Positions 1-7,609 of a stretch of 21,143 nt of DNA are shown here, piece after piece. The notes below the pieces were generated by a model, which saw only the letters and a list, made by a program, of their open reading frames with translations, did no database searches and was not told where the DNA came from. Origin of the DNA: a virus; IMG/VR virus record IMGVR_UViG_3300029787_000404, positions 1 through 21,143 of that record; one strand, given 5' to 3'. The position numbers and the translations under genes are program-made. The stretch's first letter is position 1, and each line of letters starts with the position of its first letter.

Positions 1-29
1 GATACTGTACCATGTAATGTTAATGCCAT
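1..29 (-). CDS. Partial tail-fibre-like protein (N-terminus only)
   Basis: An ATG at 29 follows the stop codon of the preceding fibre gene directly. It has a GGAG ribosome binding site six bases upstream, lying inside the end of that gene. The nine visible residues read MALTLHGTV. I recognise this as a common opening of phage tail-fibre or other structural proteins in marine and environmental phages; that is memory, not a search. The gene runs out of the window, so length and domains are unknown. Its place as the third fibre-type gene in a row supports a tail role. Confidence 0.6.
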
Positions 30-767
30 CTAACTCTCCAATGCTGTAATTCTAGCTTCTAATTCTTGTATTGTTTTGACTAGCAAAGGTACAAGTTTGC
101 TTTGGTCTATTTGTTGCATTTCTTCTGCATCTTTTTCTCCTGTTATAGCCTCAGGTACTACAGTTGAAACTTCATGAGCTAAGAAACCATCTAATGCTGT
201 GTCTGTATTATCAGCTATCCAATTAAACCTGCATGGTTTTAATTGTTTCAATCTTGTTGTTGCATCAAATGTATAATCTACATTTTCTTTTAATCTATAA
301 TCTGATGATGTGTTAAATGAAGTAGCACTTCCTGTTACACCAATACTACCAACTCCAGTAGAATCTTGATGAAAAGTCATTGTAGAGCCAGTAGAAGATA
401 ATCTGTTTAAAGCTATAGCAACACCACCGTCACTAATTAATTCTAATGAGCCATTCTTACTACCAGTATCATTGTAACAACCACCTGCTGTTGTAAATGA
501 ATTAGTTGTTTTTCCAAGTAGTATTTGACCACTACCAAAAAACTGCACTTGGTCAGTACCACCAATTTTTAAATCTACTCTATCATCAACACTTGCATGG
601 ATTGAGGTATCTGCGTCTGCGTCTAAGACCAATTCGTTGCCTTGACAATCTATTGTAGAGCCAATGGTCATTTTTGTTGTACCTGCTGATTGAATATCAA
701 GTGTTCCTGATGTATCAGATGTTATCTTTAATCCATCACTTGTATCTGCATTGATCTTGCTAACCAT
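30..767 (-). CDS. Tail fibre/spike with C-terminal S74 intramolecular chaperone
   Basis: 245-residue virion protein, probably trimeric and attached to the tail. Residues 1-150 are a low-complexity Thr/Ser/Gly/Asp-rich beta region with no recognised enzyme domain. Residues 154-245 match the peptidase S74 (endosialidase-type) chaperone: a SSDYRLKENV motif at 154-163, then LKPCRFNWI, GFLAHEV and a C-terminal helix ending in LVPLLVKTIQELEARI. In this family the chaperone helps the fibre trimerise and then cuts itself off just before the DYRLKEN segment, using a Ser/Lys pair. Ser155 and Lys160 fit that pair here. The start at 767 has an AAGGAG site six bases upstream and lies 10 bases after the previous stop. 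The fibre part is short, so it may be a distal tip rather than a long fibre. Confidence 0.88.
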   Translation of the reverse strand: MVSKINADTSDGLKITSDTSGTLDIQSAGTTKMTIGSTIDCQGNELVLDADADTSIHASVDDRVDLKIGGTDQVQFFGSGQILLGKTTNSFTTAGGCYNDTGSKNGSLELISDGGVAIALNRLSSTGSTMTFHQDSTGVGSIGVTGSATSFNTSSDYRLKENVDYTFDATTRLKQLKPCRFNWIADNTDTALDGFLAHEVSTVVPEAITGEKDAEEMQQIDQSKLVPLLVKTIQELEARITALES

Positions 768-777
768 CTTTTCTCCT

Positions 778-1479
778 TTACAAAATTACTAGTCGTTCAC
801 CGCTAGGCACAGTTAAGGTAACACCACTATTTATCGTGAGTGGTCCCACTGCATGTGCAGATTTGCTACTTGTTATTGTGTAATTCGTTGTTACTGTTCT
901 AGAATTTTCAAAAAATATCTGGTCTGTTCCCCCGCCTGTCGCACCTGCCGTAGCTGTTGCAAAAGATAAATTTCCTGATCCATCAGTTTGAATAACCTGA
1001 TTTGCAGTGCCATCAGCGGCAGGTAATACAAATATCTGATCACCTGTCAATGCAGGTGCCTCAAAACCTACAAAGTTTGAGCCTTCCATGAATCTAAGTT
1101 CTTTGTTGCTACCACCTAAAACTAAATTACCAGTAACAGTTGCATCACCACTTGTCGTTACTGCGCCACCATCTGCAATGGTTATGGCATCATCACCATC
1201 TGTGAATTCTATCAATGCAGTTCTTATTGAATCAGATTTGAAATATTCTACTGTGTCATTGGTTTGGTCTAATTCTAAGATTGGAATATTGCCATCATTA
1301 TCTTCATTTCTTATGTATAGAATATTTGCAGAACTGTCATACCATAATTGGTTGGCATATGTTGTGCTAGGTGCAGATGTTCCTGAAGATGTACTTGCCA
1401 ATGCTTGTAAAGCACTATTCAGGTCTGTACGCGTAGCAGGGAATGTTTGGTTTGCTATACTAAAATCATTTTGACTCAT
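778..1479 (-). CDS. Tail-fibre protein
   Basis: 233-residue protein. The N-terminus (MSQNDFSIANQ, then PATRTDLNSALQALAS and PSTTYANQLWYDSS) is the anchor segment typical of tail-fibre proteins in marine phages. It is followed by a TVTGNLVLGG-type beta repeat region and a C-terminal segment (SAHAVGPLTINSGVTLTVPSG) often seen at fibre ends in the same phages. The role is adhesion or fibre architecture at the tail tip; no enzyme motif is visible. I chose the ATG at 1479, which has AGGTG five bases upstream, over the TTG one codon earlier. It lies between the J-like hub gene and the S74 fibre gene, as expected for a fibre. Confidence 0.82.
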   Translation of the reverse strand: MSQNDFSIANQTFPATRTDLNSALQALASTSSGTSAPSTTYANQLWYDSSANILYIRNEDNDGNIPILELDQTNDTVEYFKSDSIRTALIEFTDGDDAITIADGGAVTTSGDATVTGNLVLGGSNKELRFMEGSNFVGFEAPALTGDQIFVLPAADGTANQVIQTDGSGNLSFATATAGATGGGTDQIFFENSRTVTTNYTITSSKSAHAVGPLTINSGVTLTVPSGERLVIL

Positions 1480-1522
1480 CAAATCACCTTATTATTAAAT
1501 TGTCTTAAATATACCATAGCAT

Positions 1523-4459
1523 TTAACTACTTTCTAGGTATCCGTAGCCTTTTGCAACATAATCAAAAGATCTATCAACGACTGAACCACTAGAATTTTT
1601 AAATTTTATGGTAAAACCTGTTTCACTTTTTGATGTAAGTTCATAAAAATCACCAGTCGCCAATGATTGTGCTGATATCCCTAAACCCTGTAATTCTTTA
1701 AATGCAGGTGAGAATGTAATCGCTTTGCCACCACTTGCTGTGCCTGATGCGACATCATCTTCTGCAGTCGTTCTATCTGGCATATCAATGGTAGCAGATA
1801 ATACACTTATTGCAGGTGTTACACTAGATACAAAACCTTGCAATTGTGTTCGTATTTTTATATATCTACCTTTATATTCGCCTAATTGATAACTTCTGAA
1901 ATCTGTATAAGTTGAATTATCATTTGATACCGATATGAAATGTTCTACATTGATATCATTATGATCTTCGTATGATCCATCAAATAAGCCTTCTCTGTCA
2001 TCAAAATTGCCATTTATTGCATCAAATAATGATGCTGTATCAAATCTTGTAAAAGTGGTGCTTATGGTGATTCTGCTTGAATATATTGCCCCTAAATCAA
2101 TAACTGGGAAATCATAATTACCTTCACTATTGAATGATGAGGTATTGCCTCCATCATCAAAATTACCTGTGGCATCATCAAAATTACCTGTTGTATCATC
2201 AAAAAGTATGCCTTCAATTAATTGAAGAAATTTTGTACCATCTCTTGTAACAATTTCTAAATCTGTACCTAATGTACCTGCAGTGAAATTGGGGCTTTGT
2301 GTAGATGTAGTAACAACATTGAGATCATTATTAATTCTATTAAGTATTATCGCAGATTTGGTTGCATTTACAGATTCTAGATTGATCACATCAATTGCCT
2401 TAATCATATATGTACCTGTTTGTGCAGGTAAAACTATACTATTGGCAGGTTTACCAACCTTTTTGGCTACAATACTACCTTCTTGAAATGTTGCAGATGA
2501 TGTATCAGATGTATGCCTGATAACATAATGCGATAAATCAAGATCAGGAATAGGTGTCCAATTAAGATGTACGAAATCACCTATTACATTCGTTGAAAAA
2601 TTAGTTACATCACTTGGTGGTGCAGTTTTACCAATAACTTCATGTGATGTTGTTGTAAATTCAGAATGAACATTAAATGCGTTTATTGATCTTGCTCTTA
2701 CTTCATATATTGCACCATCTTGTGCATTTACCAATTCAAATATATTTCCCTTACTTCTACCTAATGTAATAAATTCTGCACCTGTTTCATTTGTATTTTT
2801 TGCCTCAACTTCAAATTCATTTGTTGTACCTTGACTAGAGGAACATACAACTTTTAATACTGTTATTGGTGTTTCTGCATAAATTCTTAATTCATCTGTT
2901 ACAACGATAGCAGGAACTGATACATCTTCTGGTCTTGGTAATGTCGTGTTATCTAAAACAAATGCTGATTCTTCCGCATTCCAATCATATACGCTTGATG
3001 CTGTTTCTTTCAGAATAACATTGATACCTATATTTTCTGTACCTGAATCAAAAACCCATTCTGCCACCTCAAATACTTTATTCGTAAAACCAAGCCTTGT
3101 ATTAGATACCTGCACTGTATCACCTACTTGCAATTTGAAACCTTTCATACTCAACTTGGCACTTAAAACCATTTGTTGTCTATTTTTGAAAAGTGTTATC
3201 TTTGCAATTCTTTGTGCCATGGCACTCGATTTTGTAAATGGTAAATCTATATCTGCGAATATTGTTTCACCATCGGCATCTACGAATGTAGAACTTGTAA
3301 CCATCGGATAATCACTTGGTTGGAAATTTGTTTCATCTGATGTAAAAATACCTTTTACTGTATTAAATAATTCTTTTCTTGATTGTTTCGTTTGTAGATT
3401 TATTTGTGAAATAAAATCATCTTCATCAAGCGACATGGTTGGTGATACATATTGCCCACCTTTCAAAACAAATTTACCATTGGTGTAAGACAATATGCCT
3501 ACACATGATGTCAGCATATTTTCAATTATATTCATAGGTGCAATATCGTTATATACAATACCGTGTGTTTCATATTTATTTTCTGTGCCACCACCTGATA
3601 ATGTGATATCAGTATCTGCAAGATTTGCCATTGTGGTAAATGATGTTGTATCTATTGATGATGTAGATATACCTAAACCTAATCGTGTATCTGTTAGATA
3701 ATCGAAAAGGCATAATGCTGGGTTACTTGAGAATGCAGTTGATGAATCTCTAAAATCAAATAATTTCTTGCCTTTTATCTGTGCTGATACATTAGGTAAA
3801 CCATTAGGGAAAATATCTGAATCATATTCTAGTCTTATATATATATATGCAATACCTGATAATTTATGATTTGCTGTCCACTTACTTGATGCTGAGACCA
3901 AATCTGCATCTGCTGATTGTGAATCTGTACCTGTATGTAATTTTATTCTTACTTTTCTTTCACCTGTTAGAATATCAGAGGTTGCAGAAAATTTAGATGG
4001 TGATGTAACTCTATACCTTGCAACACCATTGGCATCTGTTCCATCTGTTGTGATTGTAAGTTCTTCATCATTAAAAAATATTTTATCGAATGATTGTATT
4101 TCATGGGAGGCTATTTGCACAATCAAATGAACAAAATTATTGTTATTTGTTGTGTCCATGAAAAGAATACCACCTGATTTTTTGGTTTCGCCGTATACCG
4201 TATCTCTAGATATAATTGGTTGTTTGACCATTAATGATCTATTTTGCAATTGAGAACTATACGAATCGCCACTTAATGATGAATGTGATATTTTCGGTCT
4301 TGGTGCTAATAATGCTGCGCCATAGGTTATGGCAGTAGCCATAAATACATTACCAGTTGTCGCAAGAACTATTCTGCCAATATCAGATTGTACAAAATCT
4401 GAGACTGCACCTGCAATCCCACTTATTGCTCTACCAATACTTTTTACTATTCCGCCCAT
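1523..4459 (-). CDS. J-like central tail hub / host-specificity protein
   Basis: 978-residue tail-tip protein and the largest gene in the window. Residues about 20-55 are hydrophobic. Residues about 75-110 carry the VYG...GG segment common to lambda J-type hub proteins. Residues about 355-475 resemble the phage tail-3 domain (LFNTVKGIF, then GDTVQVS). Residues about 612-705 look like one fibronectin type III domain. Residues about 745-850 contain FDD(T/A)TGN-type repeats, and the C-terminus (ISAQSLATGDF, FDYVAKGYG) is like environmental J homologues. The role is to form the tail tip and contact the host envelope. The start at 4459 overlaps the preceding gene by 13 bases and has a weak GGA site. 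No lysozyme or peptidase motif was seen. Confidence 0.88.
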   Translation of the reverse strand: MGGIVKSIGRAISGIAGAVSDFVQSDIGRIVLATTGNVFMATAITYGAALLAPRPKISHSSLSGDSYSSQLQNRSLMVKQPIISRDTVYGETKKSGGILFMDTTNNNNFVHLIVQIASHEIQSFDKIFFNDEELTITTDGTDANGVARYRVTSPSKFSATSDILTGERKVRIKLHTGTDSQSADADLVSASSKWTANHKLSGIAYIYIRLEYDSDIFPNGLPNVSAQIKGKKLFDFRDSSTAFSSNPALCLFDYLTDTRLGLGISTSSIDTTSFTTMANLADTDITLSGGGTENKYETHGIVYNDIAPMNIIENMLTSCVGILSYTNGKFVLKGGQYVSPTMSLDEDDFISQINLQTKQSRKELFNTVKGIFTSDETNFQPSDYPMVTSSTFVDADGETIFADIDLPFTKSSAMAQRIAKITLFKNRQQMVLSAKLSMKGFKLQVGDTVQVSNTRLGFTNKVFEVAEWVFDSGTENIGINVILKETASSVYDWNAEESAFVLDNTTLPRPEDVSVPAIVVTDELRIYAETPITVLKVVCSSSQGTTNEFEVEAKNTNETGAEFITLGRSKGNIFELVNAQDGAIYEVRARSINAFNVHSEFTTTSHEVIGKTAPPSDVTNFSTNVIGDFVHLNWTPIPDLDLSHYVIRHTSDTSSATFQEGSIVAKKVGKPANSIVLPAQTGTYMIKAIDVINLESVNATKSAIILNRINNDLNVVTTSTQSPNFTAGTLGTDLEIVTRDGTKFLQLIEGILFDDTTGNFDDATGNFDDGGNTSSFNSEGNYDFPVIDLGAIYSSRITISTTFTRFDTASLFDAINGNFDDREGLFDGSYEDHNDINVEHFISVSNDNSTYTDFRSYQLGEYKGRYIKIRTQLQGFVSSVTPAISVLSATIDMPDRTTAEDDVASGTASGGKAITFSPAFKELQGLGISAQSLATGDFYELTSKSETGFTIKFKNSSGSVVDRSFDYVAKGYGYLESS
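2153..2205 (-). repeat. 21-bp tandem repeat inside the J-like gene
   Basis: Two nearly identical 21-bp units (2153-2173 and 2174-2194) begin ATCATCAAAATTACCTGT on the plus strand, followed by a partial third. They encode successive FDD.TGN heptapeptides at about residues 752-769 of the hub protein. Related but diverged copies follow further on in the protein. The in-frame 21-bp period suggests growth by slippage or unequal exchange. Asp/Asn-rich turns of this kind could bind calcium, but that is a guess. Confidence 0.8.
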
Positions 4460-4911
4460 TTATGATATTCCTTTGTAAATTTTGATCCTACCTTAGCAAT
4501 GTTATTATGCTGATCTATTCTTAGATAATTTATTTTTTTATTTATACCACATTCTTTGACAAAATAATTTAAAATCCATTTCACCTGATAATTTACATCT
4601 TTTGTTGAGACGACATCAATGAGCCATATATTATTACCACCATTGATTTTATTTGGTGTACCTGTTTTTCTAAATAAATGTTGGTTAAGATCATCTAAAA
4701 ATGCCCAACTTAGATATCCAATCACATCTTCTTTGTCAAAAAATAATTTGTATTGTTCTGTATGAATAAATGGTCGTAGATATTCTAATAAATCTAAGTC
4801 GCTTACGATATCATATTTTTGAAATTTCCTAAAAAAATAAATAATATCTAATGCATTACATTCAATTTCTTGTTCCACCGCCCCACACCAACGATTTATC
4901 TTGTAGATCAT
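4447..4911 (-). CDS. HlyC-like toxin-activating lysine-acyltransferase homologue in the tail module
   Basis: 154-residue protein resembling the HlyC/RTX toxin-activating acyltransferase family, which transfers fatty acyl groups from acyl-ACP to internal lysines of RTX toxins. Visible matches: EQYKLFF (52-58), IGYLSWAFL (64-72, family motif SWA), a GG-spaced loop, IWLIDVV (95-101) with Asp99 at the catalytic Asp of HlyC (Asp92), LRID (130-133) and IAKVG (138-142). By hand alignment the HlyC catalytic His23 falls on Tyr33, so activity is doubtful. No RTX toxin is present. It overlaps the tail-tip gene upstream by 50 bases and the J-like gene by 13, the slot where lambda-type phages keep tail-tip genes K and I. 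It is probably a tail assembly or tail-modifying factor. Family assignment fairly sure, function open. Confidence 0.75.
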   Translation of the reverse strand: MIYKINRWCGAVEQEIECNALDIIYFFRKFQKYDIVSDLDLLEYLRPFIHTEQYKLFFDKEDVIGYLSWAFLDDLNQHLFRKTGTPNKINGGNNIWLIDVVSTKDVNYQVKWILNYFVKECGINKKINYLRIDQHNNIAKVGSKFTKEYHKWAE

Positions 4912-5440
4912 CTACAAATTCTAGACCTTTATCGCCAGAAAATAGTTGTTTTTGATCTTGATCTGTATATCTTTTTGCTTTTGCCTTTTCTAATGTAATT
5001 AATTTATTTTCTACTGAAACTCTGACTATAGATTCAACAGCGCCTTCTTGTATAGCCATAGTATCAATAAAACCATCGAAAACTTTATATGGTGTATCTA
5101 CCATTTTGGTTTCATTATCTATGGTTGCGAGAACACCAAAATATATTTCAACAGTTATACCTTGAACATCTTCAGTTAATACTTCAGAAAGTATATTTGA
5201 ATCAATTCCTGACAATGTTAATGTCATACCTGTTGCTTTGATGTCTGATGTTTCTTCTATATTAGATAACCCTAATAAGTTACCTGATCCAACATAGGTT
5301 TCACTATCAAAAAATAGATCACTATAACCTGTCCATAGATTCAATTTATTTGGCGAGAATCCAATAGATACTGCATAAAAAGGTGTAAATGAAGAACTAT
5401 CAAGTTGTGCAGAAAAATCTGTACCAAGTGTTCTTGCCAT
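4862..5440 (-). CDS. DUF2163-like tail-tip protein
   Basis: 192-residue structural protein. The N-terminus (ARTLGTDFSAQLDSSSFTPF) and the body (FYAVSIGF, LWTGYSDL, YVGSGNLLGLSNIEET, a VRVSVENKL strand) look like the DUF2163/tail-tip family, comparable in role to lambda gpL. The C-terminus has the segment DQKQLFSGDKGLEFVDDLQDK followed by a Trp-Gly-Gly, which I recall as conserved among such proteins. The start codon overlaps the previous stop (TAATG). The 3' end overlaps the HlyC-like gene by 50 bases. It probably forms part of the distal tail tip with the J-like hub. No iron-sulphur cysteine cluster like that of gpL was seen. Confidence 0.72.
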   Translation of the reverse strand: MARTLGTDFSAQLDSSSFTPFYAVSIGFSPNKLNLWTGYSDLFFDSETYVGSGNLLGLSNIEETSDIKATGMTLTLSGIDSNILSEVLTEDVQGITVEIYFGVLATIDNETKMVDTPYKVFDGFIDTMAIQEGAVESIVRVSVENKLITLEKAKAKRYTDQDQKQLFSGDKGLEFVDDLQDKSLVWGGGTRN

Positions 5441-5676
5441 TATTTACTCTTTTTTGTTTCTGCTTTGACTTTTCTTTTTTTCTTTACTGTTGTTTTTGTT
5501 TCTGCTGGTTTTGTTATTTTGATTTCTTGTGCAAGACCTTCATCAACGAATATTTTTGCTAATGTGCATTGCCATGGTTTATTACATTCCATAATTTCAT
5601 CTTTTGAATATGTCTTTGTAACATTTCCACTCTCATTTGCAGTACCTACTGCATCTTGTAACATCTTAATTTGCAT
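5440..5676 (-). CDS. Small Lys-rich-tailed phage protein
   Basis: 78 residues. The N-terminal 50 residues (MQIKMLQDAVGTANESGNVTK) read like a small beta-type domain seen in many phage head-to-tail regions. The last 25 residues are almost all Lys, Thr and Ala/Glu, a flexible basic tail that could touch nucleic acid. The start at 5676 has a GGAG site about nine bases upstream and lies 11 bases inside the end of the previous gene. Its stop overlaps the start of the tail-tip gene, so the two are likely translationally coupled. Function is not known; a small structural or connector protein is the best guess from position. Confidence 0.6.
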   Translation of the reverse strand: MQIKMLQDAVGTANESGNVTKTYSKDEIMECNKPWQCTLAKIFVDEGLAQEIKITKPAETKTTVKKKRKVKAETKKSK

Positions 5677-5878
5677 TTTTTTCTACTCCTAGTTCGTACA
5701 TTTTTTCTAAAACTTGTTCCCATGATATTGGCATAGATTCCCATACAATACCACCATATAAGTAATCAATACGATTTTCTAAATTACCGACAATTTTGAA
5801 ACGAGCATGGGGATCAATCTTTTTGATTGCTGTGATTATATCCATTTCTTTATGTGTGAAAGGCATATGTATACTCAT
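5666..5878 (-). CDS. Small conserved phage protein (tail-assembly or XkdW-like, tentative)
   Basis: 70 residues. The pattern AIKKIDPHARFKIVG...YGGIVWESMPISWEQVLEK is like a small phage family in which a 'positions of residues in a sequence' type segment is followed by an IxW motif and a Pro-containing helix. XkdW and several fibre-assembly accessory proteins look like this. The start at 5878 has GGAG ten bases upstream, and that GGAG directly abuts the foot of the hairpin at 5893-5924, so folding may affect translation. The 3' end overlaps the next gene by 11 bases. Function tentative. Confidence 0.55.
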   Translation of the reverse strand: MSIHMPFTHKEMDIITAIKKIDPHARFKIVGNLENRIDYLYGGIVWESMPISWEQVLEKMYELGVEKNAN

Positions 5879-5892
5879 ATTTTATTAACTCC

Positions 5893-5924
5893 GACAAGTA
5901 GGGTGTGAGCTTACCCTACCTGTC
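5893..5924 (-). promoter_or_regulatory. Intercistronic RNA hairpin after the capsid/decoration genes
   Basis: The minus-strand RNA can form a 12-bp stem, GACAGGUAGGGU with ACCCUACUUGUC, around an 8-base loop. The single imperfection is a G-U pair in this RNA but an A-C mismatch in the plus-strand RNA, so the structure favours leftward transcripts. There is no run of U after it, so it is not a normal intrinsic terminator. Instead it abuts the GGAG ribosome site of the next gene. It could protect the 3' end of an abundant capsid/decoration message or damp expression downstream. It resembles the hairpin at 17673-17694. Confidence 0.75.
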
Positions 5925-5944
5925 TAACCTATTTCTAGGATTTG

Positions 5945-6376
5945 TTATGCATCAACAGAGTCCATAGCATTACCTAAGACTGCTTGAATACTAATAGGTG
6001 TACCATTTGAATGGGTACCTGTAGCATCAATTTTCACTCTTACATATCTTTTGCCACCAATATAGCCAATTTGGCTTGTTTGTGGTGTCTCTCCATTTGC
6101 ATCTAGTGTTAAGAAAATGCCTGATCCATCTACACTACCCTCAGTTACACTTGTTGAAGATGTAACTGCAGTAAATGTTGAATCATCATCAGATTCTTGA
6201 AGAATGAAATCAAACTTCACACTACCTGATAATGTATCGCCTTCTATACCACTATTTACTACGAACATAACAGACTCGAATCCCTGTCTGTCAACTGTTG
6301 TGCCATCTGTGTCGGCAGTAAATACCTTCGCATCTTGGCAGGTAACAGCTTTTGTTATATTTGAAATATCTCTCAT
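5945..6376 (-). CDS. Putative head decoration protein
   Basis: 143 residues starting MRDISNITKAVTCQDAKVF, followed by VDRQGFESVMFVVNSG, GSVKFDFILQESDD, GYIGGKRYVRVKID and GTHSNGTPISIQAVLG. This pattern belongs to a small beta-sandwich protein that I recall lying directly downstream of HK97-type capsid genes in many phages and prophages, where a decoration or head-stabilising role is usually assumed. The start at 6376 has a strong GGGAGG site, consistent with high expression, and the gene lies 11 bases after the capsid stop. The decoration role is inferred from position and fold style; a tail role cannot be excluded. Confidence 0.65.
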   Translation of the reverse strand: MRDISNITKAVTCQDAKVFTADTDGTTVDRQGFESVMFVVNSGIEGDTLSGSVKFDFILQESDDDSTFTAVTSSTSVTEGSVDGSGIFLTLDANGETPQTSQIGYIGGKRYVRVKIDATGTHSNGTPISIQAVLGNAMDSVDA

Positions 6377-6387
6377 GTTAGCCTCCC

Positions 6388-7599
6388 TTAAGCACTAATG
6401 TTTTGTAGTTGAATTGCTTCTGGTAGTACAACTGCACCACCAACCCTTTTACGCGCAACATATCTAATATTACCTGCTGTTGCTTGACCATATGGATCAC
6501 GCAATACAGACATATTAACTCTATCTACGATAGTATATGCTCTTGCAAAATCACCGAATGCAACTGGTTTAGCTGATCCACCGATTGCAGGCATATCTGT
6601 AGCTAGTGTATATGGGAAACCAACTAATGTTGTTGGTGCGCCACTGACTAGATTCAAGCCAACATGGAATATTTTTTGACCTTCGCCATCTTCTAATTGT
6701 AGAATTTTAGCGAATGTTGCTCTACTGAATACGAAACGAGCATTGCTCAAGTATTCAGATTTTACTGCATAAACCAAATCTAATAATCCATTGGCAGTTA
6801 ATGCAGAGCCACTACCTGAATTGGTTGTGCCTACACCTGCTGTTGAATCAGTAAATCCTAATGGTTTACCAATGCCTGTTCCTGATACGAATGATGTACC
6901 TTCAAGCAATGCGAATCTTTCAGCGAATTCACCTGCCATTTCTGACTCTAGGTTAAATGCTGAATCTTCAAGCAATGATTGAGATATATCAACAATCGCA
7001 GACATTTCGTGTGCATCAATAGACATCATGCCTGTTGTGTACCCTGTGGTCTCTGCTCTTGTTGCAGTTTCGCTTACGAAAGTTGCAGAGAATTGACCAG
7101 TCCTTTTAGGAATTTCGATACCACGCTTATCTGTTTGTCTTACTCTCGCAATCTGTCTGATTGGTGAGATTTCAGTAACAGTTTTAATTAACTCAGCTAC
7201 ATACTCAGTAGGTGCATAAAAACCACCTAGAGTATCATCTGATTCATATAATGCTTTTGTTTCTTCAGGATCAACTTGACCTTTTCTCAGATAAGAATCA
7301 AATGCTTTCATTTGTAGATTTACAGTTTTTGAATTTGCTGTTTCTGGTCTAGCAAGTGTACTTTCTAGTTTACTTAACTTTTCTTCAGCTTCAGCAAGAT
7401 TCTTTTGTTGTATTTCTACTGTTTGTTTTAATTCAGCATTTTCTGCAACATCTTCTGAGAGTTTATCAACTTTCTCTTGAAGTAAAGGATCAGCATGACC
7501 TTTTTTTTCGATTTCTTTTAATCTTTTATCATTTTCTTCTTTAAAGTCTGAAAATGACTTACCAAGATTTTCTAAAATCGGTTTAATTTCTTCTGACAT
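6388..7599 (-). CDS. HK97-family major capsid protein
   Basis: 403 residues. Residues 1-85 are strongly charged and heptad-like (Glu/Lys/Leu), forming the delta or scaffolding region that the prohead protease would remove. From about residue 115 the mature capsid domain follows: GGFYAPTEYVAELIKTV, SPIRQIARVRQT, GIEIPKR, then ETTGYTTGMMSIDAHEMSAIV, LLEDSAFNLESE, FVSGTGIGKPLG, and a C-terminal ARAYTIVDR with a final beta strand. These are hallmarks of the HK97 gp5 fold. The start has a GAGG site six to seven bases upstream. It follows the protease gene by ten bases, the usual order portal, protease, capsid. Confidence 0.95.
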   Translation of the reverse strand: MSEEIKPILENLGKSFSDFKEENDKRLKEIEKKGHADPLLQEKVDKLSEDVAENAELKQTVEIQQKNLAEAEEKLSKLESTLARPETANSKTVNLQMKAFDSYLRKGQVDPEETKALYESDDTLGGFYAPTEYVAELIKTVTEISPIRQIARVRQTDKRGIEIPKRTGQFSATFVSETATRAETTGYTTGMMSIDAHEMSAIVDISQSLLEDSAFNLESEMAGEFAERFALLEGTSFVSGTGIGKPLGFTDSTAGVGTTNSGSGSALTANGLLDLVYAVKSEYLSNARFVFSRATFAKILQLEDGEGQKIFHVGLNLVSGAPTTLVGFPYTLATDMPAIGGSAKPVAFGDFARAYTIVDRVNMSVLRDPYGQATAGNIRYVARKRVGGAVVLPEAIQLQNISA

Positions 7600-7609
7600 T
7601 TTTACCTCT

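Noticed and set aside
1088-1474. Rightward 128-codon open frame
   Set aside because: It lies wholly antisense to the tail-fibre gene, whose protein has family features; its own translation is low-complexity and has no ribosome site or neighbours on that strand.
4447-4911. A true RTX toxin-activation operon
   Set aside because: No RTX nonapeptide repeat protein, no HlyB/HlyD transporter genes, and the putative catalytic His is not conserved in my alignment; all neighbours are tail genes.
5405-5692. Rightward hydrophobic open frame that looks like a membrane protein
   Set aside because: It is the antisense of the Lys-rich tail of the 78-residue gene; antisense of AAA/AAG codons reads as Phe/Leu and gives false membrane segments.
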